64,000 nucleotides of DNA from Elymus sibiricus (lineage: Eukaryota; Streptophyta; Magnoliopsida; Poales; Poaceae): contig CM077664.1 in NCBI GenBank assembly GCA_039707655.1, positions 203,230,195 through 203,294,194 of the forward strand. The letters run 5' to 3'. The position numbers and the translations under genes are program-made. The notes below the pieces were generated by a model that was given only the letters and a program-made list of their open reading frames with translations, had not been told where the DNA came from and searched no databases. Shown here piece after piece: positions 1 through 12,085 of the stretch; position 1 is the first letter of the stretch, and each line of letters begins with the position of its first letter.

Positions 1-2
1 CG

Positions 3-3000
3 GTGCCACCGGTCCTTGCTGCTGATGCTTCTCAGGCTGACCGGGATGCAGCCAAGGCTCTCGATGATGCTGCGGTTGATGCCTATGATCAGCAGGTATC
101 CGCCTATTCACATGCTCTCTCTGTGTACCGTGATGATCTGTCTGCTTACACTCAGTGGTGCAATGATGATGCTCGTGCTGCTGCTGTTCTCACAGCGAGT
201 GTCCTCCCTCAGTTTGCTTCGGAGTTCATGGGACTTGGCCCAGTTGCATCCATGTGGTCTTACCTCTGTCAGCGGTATCAGCCCTCTGGTGATGCGCTCT
301 ACCTATCTGTGGTGCGTCAGGAGCACGCTCTTCAGCAAAGTGACTCTTCTGTTGATGAGTTCTACACACAGAGTTCTGCCATCTGGCGCCAGCTTGACTC
401 TCTTCGGACAGTTGTTTGTGGAACCTGCCGTTGCTGCCAGACTGTGAGGTCCGACTTGGAGTTTCAGCGTGTCCATGAGTTCTTATCTCGCCTCCGTTCC
501 GAGTTTGAGCCTCGACGTGCTCACTTGCTTGCTCGTGGTCGTGTTCCTCTCTCGGAGGTGCTTGCTGAGCTTCGTGCTGAGGAGACCCGCCTCCGTTCTG
601 CTGGATTGCTTGCTGTTCCCTCTGTGTTGGCTGCTCGAGCTCCTGTGTCGTCTGCTCGTCTCACTGCTCCACCGCTTCTGCCCACACCTTCAGGGAGGGG
701 CCGGTCGCGCCGTGACACTTTCTGTGGCTACTGCTCCAGGCAAGGTCATCCAGAGTCTGAGTGCCGCCAGAAACAGCGAGACCAGAGGCGCTCTTCTTCC
801 AGTGGGACTCATGTGTCTCCCTCGACTCCGTCACTCACTGACCAGGACATTATGCGACTCAAGCGCATGCTGGCTTCCTCTGGTTCTTCCTCGACGGGTT
901 CTGCTGCTGCCGTGACTGCCACCACCACTCAGCCCCCGCCGGAGCCTACTCAGTCAGGTACATCCTCGTGGGTTCTGGATTCTGGAGCATCCTTCCATAT
1001 GTCCTCTGATTCTTCTGTTTTATCCTCTCTTCGACCTCTTGCTTTTCCTCTTAATGTTCTCACTGCCGATGGCACTCCTCTTCCTGTTTCTAGTCGAGGC
1101 ATTCTTTCTACTCCATCGTTTTCTGTTCCTAGTGTTTCTCATGTTCCTCGTCTTACCATGAATCTTTTTTCCGCTGCCCAACTTACTGATTCTGGTTGTC
1201 GTGTCATTCTTGATACCGACTCTTGCTCCATTCAGGATTGCCGCACCAAGGCTTTGGTTGGTGCTGGCCCCCGGCGCCGTGAGTCGGAGGGCCTTTGGGA
1301 GGTTGACTGGCTCTGTGTTCCTTCCGCTGCCACCACTTCTGCCAGCTCTCATGCTCTTGCTGCCTCTTCGTCTGCGTCCTTCCAGCAGTGGCATCATCGC
1401 CTTGGTCACATCTGTGGCTCTCGCTTGTCTTCTTTGGTTCGTCAGGGCCTCTTAGGGTCTGTAACTGGAGATGTCTCCTTACATTGTAATGGTTGCAGAC
1501 TTGGCAAACAGACCCAGTTACCTTATCCCACCAGTGAGTCTGTATCTCAGCATCCTTTTGACTTAGTTCATTCTGATGTCTGGGGTCCTGCTCCCTTTGA
1601 TTCGAAAGGTGGTCATCGCTACTATGTGTTGTTTATTGATGATTTCTCTCGCTACACTTGGCTCTACTTCATGAAATCTCGTAGCGAGGTTCTCTCTATA
1701 TATAAACGATTTGCTGCCATGGTTCACACCCAGTTTTCCACGCCCATTCGTATCTTTCGTGCTGACTCAGCTGGAGAGTATATCTCTCATATGTTGCGTG
1801 GATTTCTTGCGGAGCAGGGTACTCTTGCCCAGTTCTCTTGCCCCGGTGCCCATGCTCAGAATGGTGTTGCTGAACGCAAACATCGCCATTTGCTTGAGAC
1901 GGCTCGGGCGATGATGATCGCTGCCTCTCTTCCACCCCATTTTTGGGCTGAGGCAGTTTCTGCATCCACCCACCTCATCAACATTCAGCCATCGGCTGCC
2001 TTGCAGGGTGGTATTCCTATGGAGCGTCTCACTGGTCGCTCTCCTGACTACTCCGCTCTTCGTATGTTTGGATGCGTGTGTTATGTTCTTCTTGCTCCGC
2101 GAGAACGAACCAAGTTGACTGCTCAGTCCGTTGAGTGTGTTTTCCTTGGCTACAGTGATGAGCACAAGGGCTATCGGTGTTGGGATCCTGTTGGTCGCCG
2201 GCTCCGCATTTCGCGGGATGTGACGTTTGATGAGTCTCGTTCTTACTATCCGCGTCCCTCCTCATCGAGCTTTTCCGTGGAAGACATTTCCTTTCTTCTC
2301 CTTCCTGACACCTCTCCCTCTGTGCCTCCTGTTCTCCACTCTCCCTCGGTGAGTCCCCCTCCTCCACCGGTACCACCATCCCCTCCCTCCTCCTCCTCTC
2401 CCTCGTCTCCACCATCTCCTCCCTCCTACCCCTCTCCCTCGTCATCTCCCTCCCCACCCTCCTCCCCAGTCTTTCGCCCTCACTCCCCTTTTCCTCTCCA
2501 CTACACTCGTCGTCCTCGTGCTGTGGATGATCCTTCTGATGTGCCCTCCACTTCCAGTGCTCCCCCGCTCACACCTACTCCGGTCCATCACCTCCGTGTT
2601 AGGCCTTGTCCCCCCCCTGATCGCTATTCTCCTGACCGGTACGGCCTCTCTGTCGTTGCTGAGCCGACTTCCTATCAGGCTGCCCTGACCCAGCCTGAAT
2701 GGCAGCTTGCGATGGCCCAGGAGCTTGCTGCCCTTGAGCGTTCTGGCACGTGGGATCTGGTTTCCCTCCCTTCTGGTGTTCGTCCCATCACATGCAAGTG
2801 GGTCTATAAGATTAAGACTCGCTCTGATGGTTCCCTTGAGCGCTACAAAGCTCGTCTTGTGGCTCGTGGTTTTCAGCAGGAACAGGGACGCGATTATGAT
2901 GAGACATTCGCTCCTGTGGCCCACATGACCACTGTTCGCACTCTTCTTGCTGTCGCTTCTGTTCGTCATTGGTCTGTCTCTCAGCTTGACGTCCAGAACG

Positions 3001-4184
3001 CTTTTCTCAATGGTGAGTTGCGTGAGGAGGTCTATATGCAGCCACCCCCAGGGTACTCTGTTCCTGATGGTATGGTCTGCCGTCTTCGCCGCTCTCTCTA
3101 TGGTCTTAAACAGGCCCCTCGTGCCTGGTTTGAGCGGTTCGCCTCTGTCGTCACTGCCGCGGGCTTCTCGCCCAGTGATCATGATCCCGCCTTGTTCGTT
3201 CACACGTCTCCTCGTGGTCGGACTCTTCTCCTTCTCTATGTTGATGACATGATCATCACTGGTGACGACTCTGACTACATTGCCTTTGTTAAGGCTCGCC
3301 TTCGCGACCAGTTCCTCATGACTGATCTTGGTCCTCTTCGCTACTTTCTTGGGATTGAGATCTCCTCGACCTCTGATGGCTTCTTCATCTCCCAGGAGAA
3401 ATATATTCAGGATCTTCTTGATCGCGCCGCTCTTGGCGATGAGCGCACTGTTGTGACTCCTATGGAGCTCAACGTTCAGCTCCATGCTTCTGACGGTGAT
3501 CCTCTTCCTAATCCCACTCGCTACCGTCACCTCGTTGGGAGCCTTGTCTACCTTGCTGTTACGCGTCCTGACATCTCCTACCCTGTCCACATCCTCAGTC
3601 AGTTCGTTTCAGCCCCCACCTCTGTCCACTATAGTCACCTCCTCCGTGTTCTACGATATCTTCGTGGCACGATCTCTCATCGCCTTTTCTTTCCCCGCTC
3701 CAGCTCTCTCGAGCTCCAGGCCTACTCTGATGCTACATGGGCTAGTGATCCCTCTGATCGACGCTCGCTGTCTGCTTTCTGCGTTTTTCTTGGTGGTTCT
3801 CTCATTGCCTGGAAGACAAAGAAGCAGACTGCAGTTTCTCGCTCGAGTACAGAGGCTGAGTTGCGAGCGATGGCTATGCTGACGGCTGAGGTGATCTGGT
3901 TACGATGGTTACTTGAGGACTTTGGTGTGACTGCTGCTACATCGACCCCCTTATTGTCAGACAGTACCGGTGCTCTCAGTATTGCTCGTGACCCGGTGAA
4001 GCATGAGCTCACCAAGCACATCGGTGTGGATGCCCACTTTGTGCGTGCTGCAGTGCAGGATCAGACTCTCGCACTTCACTATGTGCCCTCTGAGTTACAG
4101 TTGGCGGACTTCTTCACGAAGGCACAGACTCGAGCGCAGCATGCCTTTTTTCTCTCCAAACTCAGTGTTGTTGATCCACCATGA
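3..4184 (+). CDS. Ty1/copia polyprotein (gag-pol), 5' partial
   Basis: About 1,390 codons are open without a stop; the true start lies before the window. Domains in order (residues counted from the window edge): a gag region (about 1-215); a CCHC zinc knuckle (241-254, CGYC...H....C); an aspartic protease with DSGAS (about 326); an integrase zinc-binding HH motif near 464 followed by a D (526), D (588), E (624) catalytic triad; a Pro/Ser-rich linker (about 770-820); a reverse transcriptase with YVDD (1079-1082); and RNase H (about 1240-1370) ending in ADFFTKA. The order protease-integrase-RT-RNase H defines copia. The stop codon is followed directly by a purine tract and the 3' LTR. The absence of frameshifts suggests a recent or still competent copy. 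The lineage within copia is not certain. Confidence 0.95.
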   Translation: MPPVLAADASQADRDAAKALDDAAVDAYDQQVSAYSHALSVYRDDLSAYTQWCNDDARAAAVLTASVLPQFASEFMGLGPVASMWSYLCQRYQPSGDALYLSVVRQEHALQQSDSSVDEFYTQSSAIWRQLDSLRTVVCGTCRCCQTVRSDLEFQRVHEFLSRLRSEFEPRRAHLLARGRVPLSEVLAELRAEETRLRSAGLLAVPSVLAARAPVSSARLTAPPLLPTPSGRGRSRRDTFCGYCSRQGHPESECRQKQRDQRRSSSSGTHVSPSTPSLTDQDIMRLKRMLASSGSSSTGSAAAVTATTTQPPPEPTQSGTSSWVLDSGASFHMSSDSSVLSSLRPLAFPLNVLTADGTPLPVSSRGILSTPSFSVPSVSHVPRLTMNLFSAAQLTDSGCRVILDTDSCSIQDCRTKALVGAGPRRRESEGLWEVDWLCVPSAATTSASSHALAASSSASFQQWHHRLGHICGSRLSSLVRQGLLGSVTGDVSLHCNGCRLGKQTQLPYPTSESVSQHPFDLVHSDVWGPAPFDSKGGHRYYVLFIDDFSRYTWLYFMKSRSEVLSIYKRFAAMVHTQFSTPIRIFRADSAGEYISHMLRGFLAEQGTLAQFSCPGAHAQNGVAERKHRHLLETARAMMIAASLPPHFWAEAVSASTHLINIQPSAALQGGIPMERLTGRSPDYSALRMFGCVCYVLLAPRERTKLTAQSVECVFLGYSDEHKGYRCWDPVGRRLRISRDVTFDESRSYYPRPSSSSFSVEDISFLLLPDTSPSVPPVLHSPSVSPPPPPVPPSPPSSSSPSSPPSPPSYPSPSSSPSPPSSPVFRPHSPFPLHYTRRPRAVDDPSDVPSTSSAPPLTPTPVHHLRVRPCPPPDRYSPDRYGLSVVAEPTSYQAALTQPEWQLAMAQELAALERSGTWDLVSLPSGVRPITCKWVYKIKTRSDGSLERYKARLVARGFQQEQGRDYDETFAPVAHMTTVRTLLAVASVRHWSVSQLDVQNAFLNGELREEVYMQPPPGYSVPDGMVCRLRRSLYGLKQAPRAWFERFASVVTAAGFSPSDHDPALFVHTSPRGRTLLLLYVDDMIITGDDSDYIAFVKARLRDQFLMTDLGPLRYFLGIEISSTSDGFFISQEKYIQDLLDRAALGDERTVVTPMELNVQLHASDGDPLPNPTRYRHLVGSLVYLAVTRPDISYPVHILSQFVSAPTSVHYSHLLRVLRYLRGTISHRLFFPRSSSLELQAYSDATWASDPSDRRSLSAFCVFLGGSLIAWKTKKQTAVSRSSTEAELRAMAMLTAEVIWLRWLLEDFGVTAATSTPLLSDSTGALSIARDPVKHELTKHIGVDAHFVRAAVQDQTLALHYVPSELQLADFFTKAQTRAQHAFFLSKLSVVDPP

Positions 4185-4197
4185 GTTTGAGGGGGGG

Positions 4198-4366
4198 TGT
4201 TAGATGTGTGTGTTGAGGTGTGTTGGGCGGTACTACCGCTTGGTGTAGCCGGTACTACCGCCCGAGCGGTAGTACCGCTCAGGAGTGCGGTACTACCGCT
4301 TATACTGTAATCTTGTATATGTTCTGGCCTTTGGCCCCTGTGAAAGTTAGTTGCTCATTCCTAACA
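4198..4366 (+). repeat. 3' LTR of the copia element (169 bp)
   Basis: The sequence starts TGTTAG and ends CTAACA, a perfect 6-bp terminal inverted repeat. It is preceded by a polypurine tract (4186-4197, TTTGA then seven G) one codon after the pol stop. Four copies of a 13-bp near-palindrome (GCGGTACTACCGC or its reverse complement) lie between about 4229 and 4301. The 5' LTR is outside the window, so the target duplication cannot be checked. Confidence 0.85.
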
Positions 4367-4949
4367 TGATATTCCATACAGAAAGGTATAGTGCAGCTGC
4401 AGCACTCCACTCCATGGTCTCTTCGGCGTAACACGGAGCCGTAGCAGAGAGTCACCGCCTCGCAGAAAACAGCTGTATAACTCTTTTTGTTTAAAAAAAA
4501 CCGTCCCACCTAGGCATCTTCAAACTTTCAAACCATCCGGAACCGTCTGGACTGTACTCTCCCTTTTTCCATGAAATTGAGACAAACGTGGGGGTCTTTG
4601 CGAAAGTTCGGACAACAACCACGTAGGCTTCCGACACCCCCGGCACACCCAAAACCCTTCCCGAACCCGCGCCTCCATTCTCCCCATTTTCTCTCCTTTC
4701 TTCTTTCTCTCTTGCCTTCGCCGCCGCTCCACCACCCCGGCCGCCACGCCACACCCCTGCCGGAACTCTACGTCACCGTCACCTCCAGCATTCTAGTCGG
4801 GCTCCACCCCGCTTCTCCCCCGTCGCCATTCAACCCCTCTGCTCCGGCCGCCCCGCCAGGTACCATCCGCTACTGCTATACTCACCATGCCCGGCAACTG
4901 TTCGATGAATTGCCGGAACTAAAAAAATTGTCCCTTCTTCTTTCAAGCA

Positions 4950-7157
4950 ATGTATTCCGATTTGGAGTACATATACGAGCACTATGTTGAGTCGTCCGGC
5001 GAGGAGGACTACATGGATGAGACAGAGATGCTCCAGGCGGTCCTTGAAGACGCGGAGCGTGCAGATGAGCATGTTCCCAATTTCAAGGGATCAATCAAGG
5101 GTCATCGAGTGCTCAACCGCAATAGGGCGCGCGGCCATTTGACATTGATGGACGACTACTTTGCCGCTGATGCACTCTTCACTGACCATTTTCGCCGGCG
5201 TTTTCGGATGTGCAAGATTGTCTTCGATCGTTTATACCATGGCGTCCGGTCCTATGATGACTAATTCATCTTGAAGAAGGACGTCGTGGAAATGATTGGG
5301 TTATCTGGTTACCAGAAGTGCACGGCCGCACTCTAGATGCTTGCATATGGCACGACCGCTGATTCATGGGACGAGGACCTACGGATGTCTGAGAGCACAC
5401 GCGAAGATGCCATGGTTAGGTTGCAACTGCCGTGGTCGAGGTGTTTGGACCTCAGTACCTGAGAAAACCAACTATGGCAGACATCGAGAGGCTCTTGGCT
5501 ATCTCAGAAGCAAGAGGGTGGCCAGGTTTGCTTGGATCTCTTGACTGCATGCATTGGAAATGGAAGAACTGCCCGAAGGCTTTTACAAGGGCAATATCAG
5601 GGTCATGTTAAGAAGCCCACCATCATTCTTGAAGCAGTTGCATCACATGATCTTTGGATTTGACACGCTTTCTTTGGCATGCACGGGTCTCACAAAGACA
5701 TCAATGTGCTGCAACGATCACCATTGTCTGCGAGGCTGACTGAAGGAAAAGCTCCACCTTGCCATTATACTGTCAATGGACATGAGTACAACACGGGCTA
5801 CTATCTGGTTGACGGTATCTATCTGAAAGCACATTTGCTCCCTTGGTGGTTTTGGTAATTCATAACAACAGTTCGGTGCTACCGAGATTATCGTTTCGGT
5901 GCCACTGAGTTGGGTCAAAAGTGTGTAACGGTTGGATTTTGTGTGGAGGCTATATATACCCCTCCACCACATCCTTCTCAGTAAGGAGAGCTATCAGAAC
6001 GTGCCTACACTTTCACCATACATTTTCTGAGAGAGAACCACCTACTCATGTGTTGAGATCAAGCTATTCCATTCCTACCATTTGAACCTTGATCTCTAGC
6101 CTTTCCCAAGTTGCTTTTCACTCAAATCCTTCTTCCACCATATCCAAATCTGTGAGGAGTTGTTTGAGTGCTGAGAAGACTATCATTTGAAGCACAAGAG
6201 CAAGGAGTTCATCAACAACACACCGTCTATTACTTTTTGGAGAGTGGTGTCTCCTAGATTGGTTAGGTGTCACTTGGGAGCCTCCAACATGATGTGGAGT
6301 TGAACCAAGGAGTTTGTAAGGGCAATGAGATCGCCTACTTCGTAAAGATCTACCCCGAGTGAGGCTAATCCTTCGTGGACGTAAGCCATGGTGGAATAGA
6401 CAAGGTTGCTTCTTCGTGGACCCTTCGTGGGTGGAGCCCTCCGTGGACTCGCGCAGTCGTTACCCTTCGTGAGTTGAAGTCTCCATCAACGTGGACGTAC
6501 GATAGCACCACCTATCGGAACCACGCCAAAAACCACCGTGTCTTCATTGCGTTTGAAATCTCCGATCCCCTCCTTTACTTACATATGCAATTATTTACTT
6601 ACCGCTGCTATACTCTTAGAGTTACATGTGTAGGGTGATGCTTGACATGTACTATTGCTAAAATCTGCCCACAACTAAAATTGGGAAAATGTTAGGTTTT
6701 ATTTGGTCAAGTAGTCTACTTTCGATCCTACACTATCTCCGCGGGCGACCTTTGTCAACACCATCTCTAACCCAGTTGGCCAGAAAAAGTCTCACTTTGC
6801 CCAAAGACAAGGAGCTAGAAAGGATGTCGAGATGGCATTTGGAGTTCTGCAGGCCCGTTTTGCAGTTGTTCGTAGACCTGCTAAACAATGAGATCCGGTG
6901 CCCTTGTGGGAGGTATGACATGTTGTGTGATAATGCACAACATGATCGTCGAGGATGAGGGTGAGGATGCTGCCGCAACTCTAGAATTTGAAAACATGGG
7001 TGATCCTATTGAACTTCTGGACCAGAATCCGGCCACATTTAAAGAGTTTATTTAAATGCATCAACAAATTCAGCATCGAGCAACTCACGAGCAGCTGAAG
7101 AAATATTTGATTGAGCATCTGTGGGCGGTTAAAGGACACAACAATATTGAAATGTAA
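4950..7157 (+). pseudogene. Harbinger (HARBI1-like) transposase, broken and interrupted
   Basis: The N-terminal part reads cleanly from the ATG at 4950 to an in-frame TAA at 5262-5264, then continues in the same frame to a TAG (about 5335). Later frames shift. DDE nuclease blocks are recognisable: the first Asp in SLDCMHWKW (about 5540), the second in GSHKDINVL (about 5690), and, after the inserted solo LTR, the Glu-containing block DVEMAFGVLQARFAVV (about 6820-6870). A family-typical C-terminal tail runs to TAA at 7155-7157. A functional enzyme would cut and paste the element at TTA/TAA sites; this copy cannot. The coding sequence is split by 909 bp flanked by CTATC repeats. Confidence 0.85.
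5824..6732 (+). mobile_element. Solo LTR (909 bp) inside the Harbinger transposase
   Basis: The insert begins TGAAAGC and ends CCTACA, and is flanked by 5-bp direct repeats CTATC (5819-5823 and 6733-6737). Removing the insert and one repeat brings the two halves of the transposase together apart from a small indel. A TATA box (TATATATA, 5951-5958) lies in a typical LTR position. The 3' end resembles Triticeae LTRs that precede an initiator-Met primer site, but no internal region follows, so this is a solo LTR. Confidence 0.85.
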
Positions 7158-7883
7158 TATTTGAATTTTTAAAATTTGAACTACTGTTGCATGCAGCTAT
7201 TTGAACGTCTGTACTTTATGTATGTGACTATTTGAACATTTGTACTCTATATATGCGGTCATTTGAACGTGCGGTCTTTAAAAAAAAATAAGTCTGGATG
7301 TATACGGACAGCGTTGAATGGCCGCCTTCCGCATCCGTGTCCATGGAGTGATCCCCTATCCGCAAACGGGGGAAATTTGCGGGTTCCTAATCCCAATCGC
7401 GAGCGCGGAGCGGCAGGAGGCGCGTCCGAATCTACGCGCTCCCGACATCAATTCCCTCGTGACGACGGCCCGTTTCCGCGAGGTCTTCGTGCGCCCCATG
7501 TGCATCCATCGGGCATCCCCGACACTCCTCACTCAAAAGAAAGGAAAAAAACGCGGGCAGCCGCCTGCTTTCGCTCCCTTCCACGCGCCATCGCACCAAC
7601 CGGGCGCAGCACTGCACAGGCGCCCACGCTCCGCCGCGCGGCGCCGCTCACCGAACCCGTGCGGAAAGCCGCGGCAGCGGCACACACAATCGACGCGCAA
7701 TGGCCGTGTGCCGTTGGGGCAGGTGGAGACTTCACGCTCCCGCGACACGCCGCACACCGACACGCGCCCAGCCACACATACGTCGCTCTCCTGCTCCGCT
7801 CACCCTTCGCCTCCAAGCCTCCTCCCCTCCACCGCAAGTCAACCGCCTTTCCACCTCCCCCGCCCCCTCGCCGTCGTCTCCAG

Positions 7884-7889
7884 TATATA
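7884..7889 (+). promoter_or_regulatory. TATA box of the NHL-like gene
   Basis: TATATA lies about 205 bp before the ATG, downstream of about 450 bp of GC-rich promoter-like DNA (7400-7880). The predicted transcript start near 7915 gives a 5' leader of about 175 nt. Confidence 0.6.
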
Positions 7890-8089
7890 GAGCCGCACAA
7901 GCATTTCTTTGCTGCCACGACAAGGAGGAGAGAGAGGTTCGCAAGGCTTTTTTTTTTTTTTGAGAACAGAGGTTCGCAAGGCTGAAACTGCAATCCCGGC
8001 AAGAAGTCCTCTCTTTAGCTAGCGTAGCAGACTTCTGTTCAGACTGTTCTTGCGTGCACTGCACTTCTTGGCTAGCTAGCGAGTCGGCT

Positions 8090-8890
8090 ATGGCGGATCA
8101 CCAGAGGCAGAGGATCCACCCGGTGGACCTGGAGGCGGGGCAGCCGAGGCCGTCGGCGCCGCTGGTGCCGCCAGGGAGCTCGTTCCGGTCCGACAAGGGC
8201 GACCCTGCCGCGGCCGCTGACAGGAGGCCGCCGCACCACCAGCCGCTGCCGCCGCCCCAGCGCCGCGTGGCGTCGCCGCTGCCACTGCCGCCGCCGAAGC
8301 GGCGCAGGGGCTGCTGCTGCCGCTTCATCTGCTGCGCCGTGGTGACCGTCGTCCTGCTCGCCGTCCTCGCCGCGGCGGCCCTGGGCGCGCTCTACTTGGT
8401 GTTCCAGCCCAAGGCGCCGCGGTACTCGGTGGACCGGTTGTCGGTGTCGCAGTTCCAGGTGGACCCGACCCTCACGGCGAGCGCGCGGTTCGACGTCACG
8501 GTGACGGCCGCGAACCCGAACAGCCGCATCGGCATCTTCTACGAGCGCGGGTCCAGCCTGAGCGTGTGGTTCGACACCCACCGGCTGGCCCAGGGCGCGC
8601 TCCCGGCATTCTACCAGGGCCGCCGCAACACGACGGTGCTGGGCGTGGTGATGGCCGGGCAGGCGCAGCTGGGCAGCGCGGTGGTGGCGGCGCTCCGCGA
8701 CGAGCAGCAGACGGGCGCCGTGCCGCTGCTGTTCCGCGCCGACGTGCCCGTGCGGGTGGAGCTCGGCAGCCTCAAGCTGTGGACGGTCACGTCCAGGGTG
8801 CGCTGCGACCTCGTCGTCGACAGCCTCCTCAACGCCAGCAGCCAGATCAAGATCAAGGCCAGCAACTGCAAGTTCAGCTTGAAGCTGTGA
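8090..8890 (+). CDS. NDR1/HIN1-like (LEA_2) membrane protein
   Basis: Single-exon gene, 266 aa. The N-terminus (1-70) is Pro/Arg-rich and cytosolic. Next come a basic stretch and a Cys cluster (CCCRFICC, 75-82), a typical palmitoylation-prone site, and one transmembrane helix (about 79-104). An extracytosolic LEA_2 domain (about 135-245) contains the NPN motif (near 146). This matches the NHL family, type II plasma-membrane proteins linked to pathogen response and abiotic stress; the closest subgroup is probably NHL6-like. The ATG at 8090 was chosen because it gives the family-typical N-terminus; an in-frame start at 8054 would add 12 residues of leader-like sequence. GC-rich codon use is typical of cereal single-exon genes. 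An AATAAT polyadenylation-type signal lies at about 9097-9106. Confidence 0.9.
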   Translation: MADHQRQRIHPVDLEAGQPRPSAPLVPPGSSFRSDKGDPAAAADRRPPHHQPLPPPQRRVASPLPLPPPKRRRGCCCRFICCAVVTVVLLAVLAAAALGALYLVFQPKAPRYSVDRLSVSQFQVDPTLTASARFDVTVTAANPNSRIGIFYERGSSLSVWFDTHRLAQGALPAFYQGRRNTTVLGVVMAGQAQLGSAVVAALRDEQQTGAVPLLFRADVPVRVELGSLKLWTVTSRVRCDLVVDSLLNASSQIKIKASNCKFSLKL

Positions 8891-9106
8891 TCAGTCCTTG
8901 TCCTTCTTTCGTAGTGTGATTCTTTGGGTGGCTCCATCCGGGGATCGATCGATCCAGTTCTTTACCTTGTGGGCGCTCTGGATTCTTTTGGCAGCTGAGA
9001 GCCGTGCCGTGTTTGCATCGGTGCACTCCCGCGGCCTAGCTCCGTGCATGTACATCTTGTGTAGAGTTGATATTGCTTACGTTGCTGTTAGAGAGGAATA
9101 ATAATG

Positions 9107-11392
9107 ATGCATCCCTAGATTTTCAGTTGGATACATTTCGCATGAAATATCTCGCTTCTCACAGATATTTTATTTGGAAATAAACGCAAGAGCACCATTG
9201 ATTTTGCACAGATACACGTATTATCTCAAGTCGTGTCCACGTTCCAAGCAAAGTTCTCACTCTCTTGCAAAAAAGAAGAAGAAAAATCCACTCATCAGTG
9301 TTCGTTTTAGCGAGAAAAGAGATCAACTTCAAGTCCATGAGTAAATTTCTTTAAAGGAAGTCTAACAGTACATTTGAAATAGCCTACCCAGGATCTATGC
9401 ACGAAAGAAAGTACACCAAATGTTTAACTGCTATACCTAAAAGTGTAAGGGAGTAAATTAACTCGCTGGCATGTGCTGCAACTGCAAGTTAAATACACAT
9501 TTTACCTTTTTCGCAATAAATAAATATCTCAATAAATAAATATACATTTTACCTAATCCACAAGAACAATCGTGCAGCCCTAAATCCCCCTGAAAGTCGT
9601 AGGACCGGCTGCTGCTGGGATTTTATATAAACCCTAAATCCTAGCAGTTGGCACGTTATCAATCGCACTATGAATCAAATAAAGGAACTGCTTGAACCAC
9701 TTGTTGAAATCCTATTCTGCCATCTAAAAGATTAGTCTTCATCCGTTTTCTAATACTGTACATCGGTTGGCACTTTTTTTTCTTCTTCCATCGCAGCACG
9801 ATCAATGCTAGTTGACTGTCAAATTTGGCCCCCAAAACTATTATTGGCCCCGTGGACTTTAATAAACATTCAAGGAAATTATCAAAACACTTTCTTCAAA
9901 ACGGGTTTTGGTGTTTTTGGTTAGTTTTGTCGCGTCGTTTGATTAGCTCCTTAAGGCTTTCTCAATACCTTTTTTTAGGGCTACTAGGGCTTTCTCAATA
10001 CCTTATAATCTTACCGTTTGACTTTATTTATATAATAAGGTGGGGCAAAAACATTTTCAAGATGAAATGATAAGATCTAATCTTTCATCCAACAAACGGT
10101 AAAAAGCAAAACAAGCATTGCACGTGAAAGTCGGAATAGTAAACGAAGCCGTGCCATAGGCTTGGGGCACAACACCACGATTGTCAAGGCATGGATTAAA
10201 AAAAGAATATGCTTGCATACACACATGACAAAAAATTATGATATCATCAAGATTCTCTATACGCATGCGCTCGCCTCGCCGAGCTCCAGCCGTGGTGCGT
10301 GAGTGGGCCTTGCAGGAGCTGTCATTTTATTTTTGATTTCTTGGCTGTAAATTTACGAGTTGAAAATCTAGTTGATTTAGATCGTGATCGATCGTGACAT
10401 GAGACTGTAAAGTTCTCCTATATATATATGACCTATTGGCCACCGTCCACGTCACATCAAATCGAGTTAGGGCTTTTGCCTCATCTCGTTGTGCCACCAT
10501 CGTAATCTACTCCACCCCGAACATCGACGTGCACTGGCGAGCAGGAGAGAAAACCTCCAGAATCTACCGCCCTTGTGATCCTGCACCAGGGAGGACGAAT
10601 TAGGTTTATGGGAAGCACTATGCGCGATTGCTCATGTTCGTCATCACAACTCGTCTTCCTTTCAAGTCAAGCGACGCCACATCAATCCATCTCTGTCTTT
10701 GTTTGCTTTGACTACTCTTCGTCAACATTGTCATCAACAACATCGCCTCTGCAATAGTCACAATTACTTTATCTACAAACGATCAGCATGCAACGTGTTC
10801 TGATCTACTCTTTTAATTATCGTTGTTGCTACATGTGCGATCTTGTTGTTCACGTTGTTTAATTCATCTAGTATGCTTGAGATATACGTGCTAATAGTTC
10901 TTTTAATCATGATTTATATTTTGAAATTGATCACAAAATGGTATAACTTTCCAACATGTTGTGATGGCCTCTTTTTGTCTTACTTTTAATTCTCAAACGT
11001 TAACCCAATTTATGATCCGTCTTCAAACTAGGTTCCATATATTGGTATGCTGCAACGATTTTTTTGCCCTTCACAATTACTATTGAATAGTTTGTGAAGT
11101 TACTGCTATATTGGTATCGAGTTAGCACGAGTCAGTTGCCTAGGTTAGTTTCATGTGTTAATGATGTATATATGCTGGGTTAATTGCAGAAAAACATCAC
11201 ATCGTGGGCTAGATTTGCTCGAAACGGTTTAACAGTTTTGGAAAAAAAAACATTGTTTCTCAGCCTAATCTCTTGCATTAAACACTGGTTTGGCTTGAAT
11301 CGGACCTGGAGAAGGTCGTGAGTTTTGTAGGACGAGAATGTAATCATTAAGTTTTGAGTAATATAAGAATGTTACTTCACAAAAGTTGGGTG
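9107..11392. other. Intergenic, no gene seen
   Basis: AT-rich DNA without a convincing ORF. The stretch around 10430-11160 resembles LTR leader sequence in texture, and about 11170-11390 resembles a dispersed grass repeat, but neither has ends that can be defined. Confidence 0.4.
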
Positions 11393-11547
11393 AACTGAGC
11401 GTAGCTCAGATGGTTAGGTTCCTTGTGATGGAACCGACCAATCAGGGTTCAAGTCCTGGACTTGACACTCGTGCTCTCAGTCTCAAGATGTTGTGTCGGC
11501 TTCGTGTATGTGAGCATCTACGATTATACTGTGTTCAAAAAATAAAA
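11393..11547 (+). mobile_element. SINE (Au-like), tRNA-derived
   Basis: The head carries RNA polymerase III box A (TAGCTCAGATGG, 11402-11413) and box B (GGTTCAAGTCC, 11446-11456) spaced as in a tRNA. The tail ends with TGTGTTCAAAAAA, typical of the grass Au SINE family. The length of about 155 bp fits. No cloverleaf forms, so it is not a tRNA gene. A clear target duplication was not found. Confidence 0.75.
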
Positions 11548-12085
11548 TAAATAAGAAGATAGTAGATAATGAAAATAATATTTTTACAGATGAAAATAGT
11601 ATACTAAAATGCCATCTGTCATCTAAAATCCTATAATTAGTTGGAGGATTTCCTTTAGTTTCTAATAAAAAAGAGTTTTTCTCTGATATATCTCAAAAAA
11701 TATAAATCCAAACCCATAATGATTGGAAAAAAAGAGAGAGACAAGTTTCTATTCATTGTACTACACATTACTAGTGAATACTTCGATTACAAGAAAACTT
11801 ATAGTCCAAGAAAATATACCTTTATCTCCTCCAAGAAAACATTTTGGTTTAGTTTCGCTCCAAGAAAACTTAACTTGTGCACAAATCGGACGGTCCGTAT
11901 CTAACACGGGCCCAAATCCTACTGAAATAAAACCAAAGGCCAGAGGTAGCCCGAAGCCCCGAACAGACGCGAAAGGCAGCCCATAAGCAGACGCTGTGTC
12001 GAGTCAGATTATACCAAGCAAGAAACAGAAGGGGCCGTGGGGAGCGGAGGAGAGCGGCGGCGGCGGCGGCAAGGGAGGAGAAGCG
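11548..12085 (+). promoter_or_regulatory. 5' flank and leader of the ROMO1-like gene
   Basis: AT-rich DNA to about 11880, then GC-rich leader sequence up to the ATG at 12086. No strong TATA box or other gene is evident. Confidence 0.35.

Larger units (their letters stand above)
4500..7390 (+). mobile_element. Degenerate PIF/Harbinger DNA transposon
   Basis: This is the approximate extent of an element around the transposase pseudogene at 4950-7157. The 5' flank (4500-4949) is C-rich untranslated-type sequence and the 3' flank (7158-7390) is an AT-rich tail leading into GC-rich terminal-type sequence. Clear terminal inverted repeats or a TTA-type target duplication were not found, so both ends are estimates. 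The element carries the solo LTR at 5824-6732. Confidence 0.55.

Noticed and set aside
2442..3590. Long antisense frame across the copia RT
   Set aside because: A compositional shadow of the polyprotein codon pattern; it has no domain.
7263..8064. Overlapping ORFs on both strands before the NHL gene
   Set aside because: They lie in GC-rich promoter and leader DNA, share no family features and conflict with the TATA box and leader.
11401..11470. tRNA-like sequence with A and B boxes
   Set aside because: No acceptor stem or cloverleaf, and the tail is that of a SINE.
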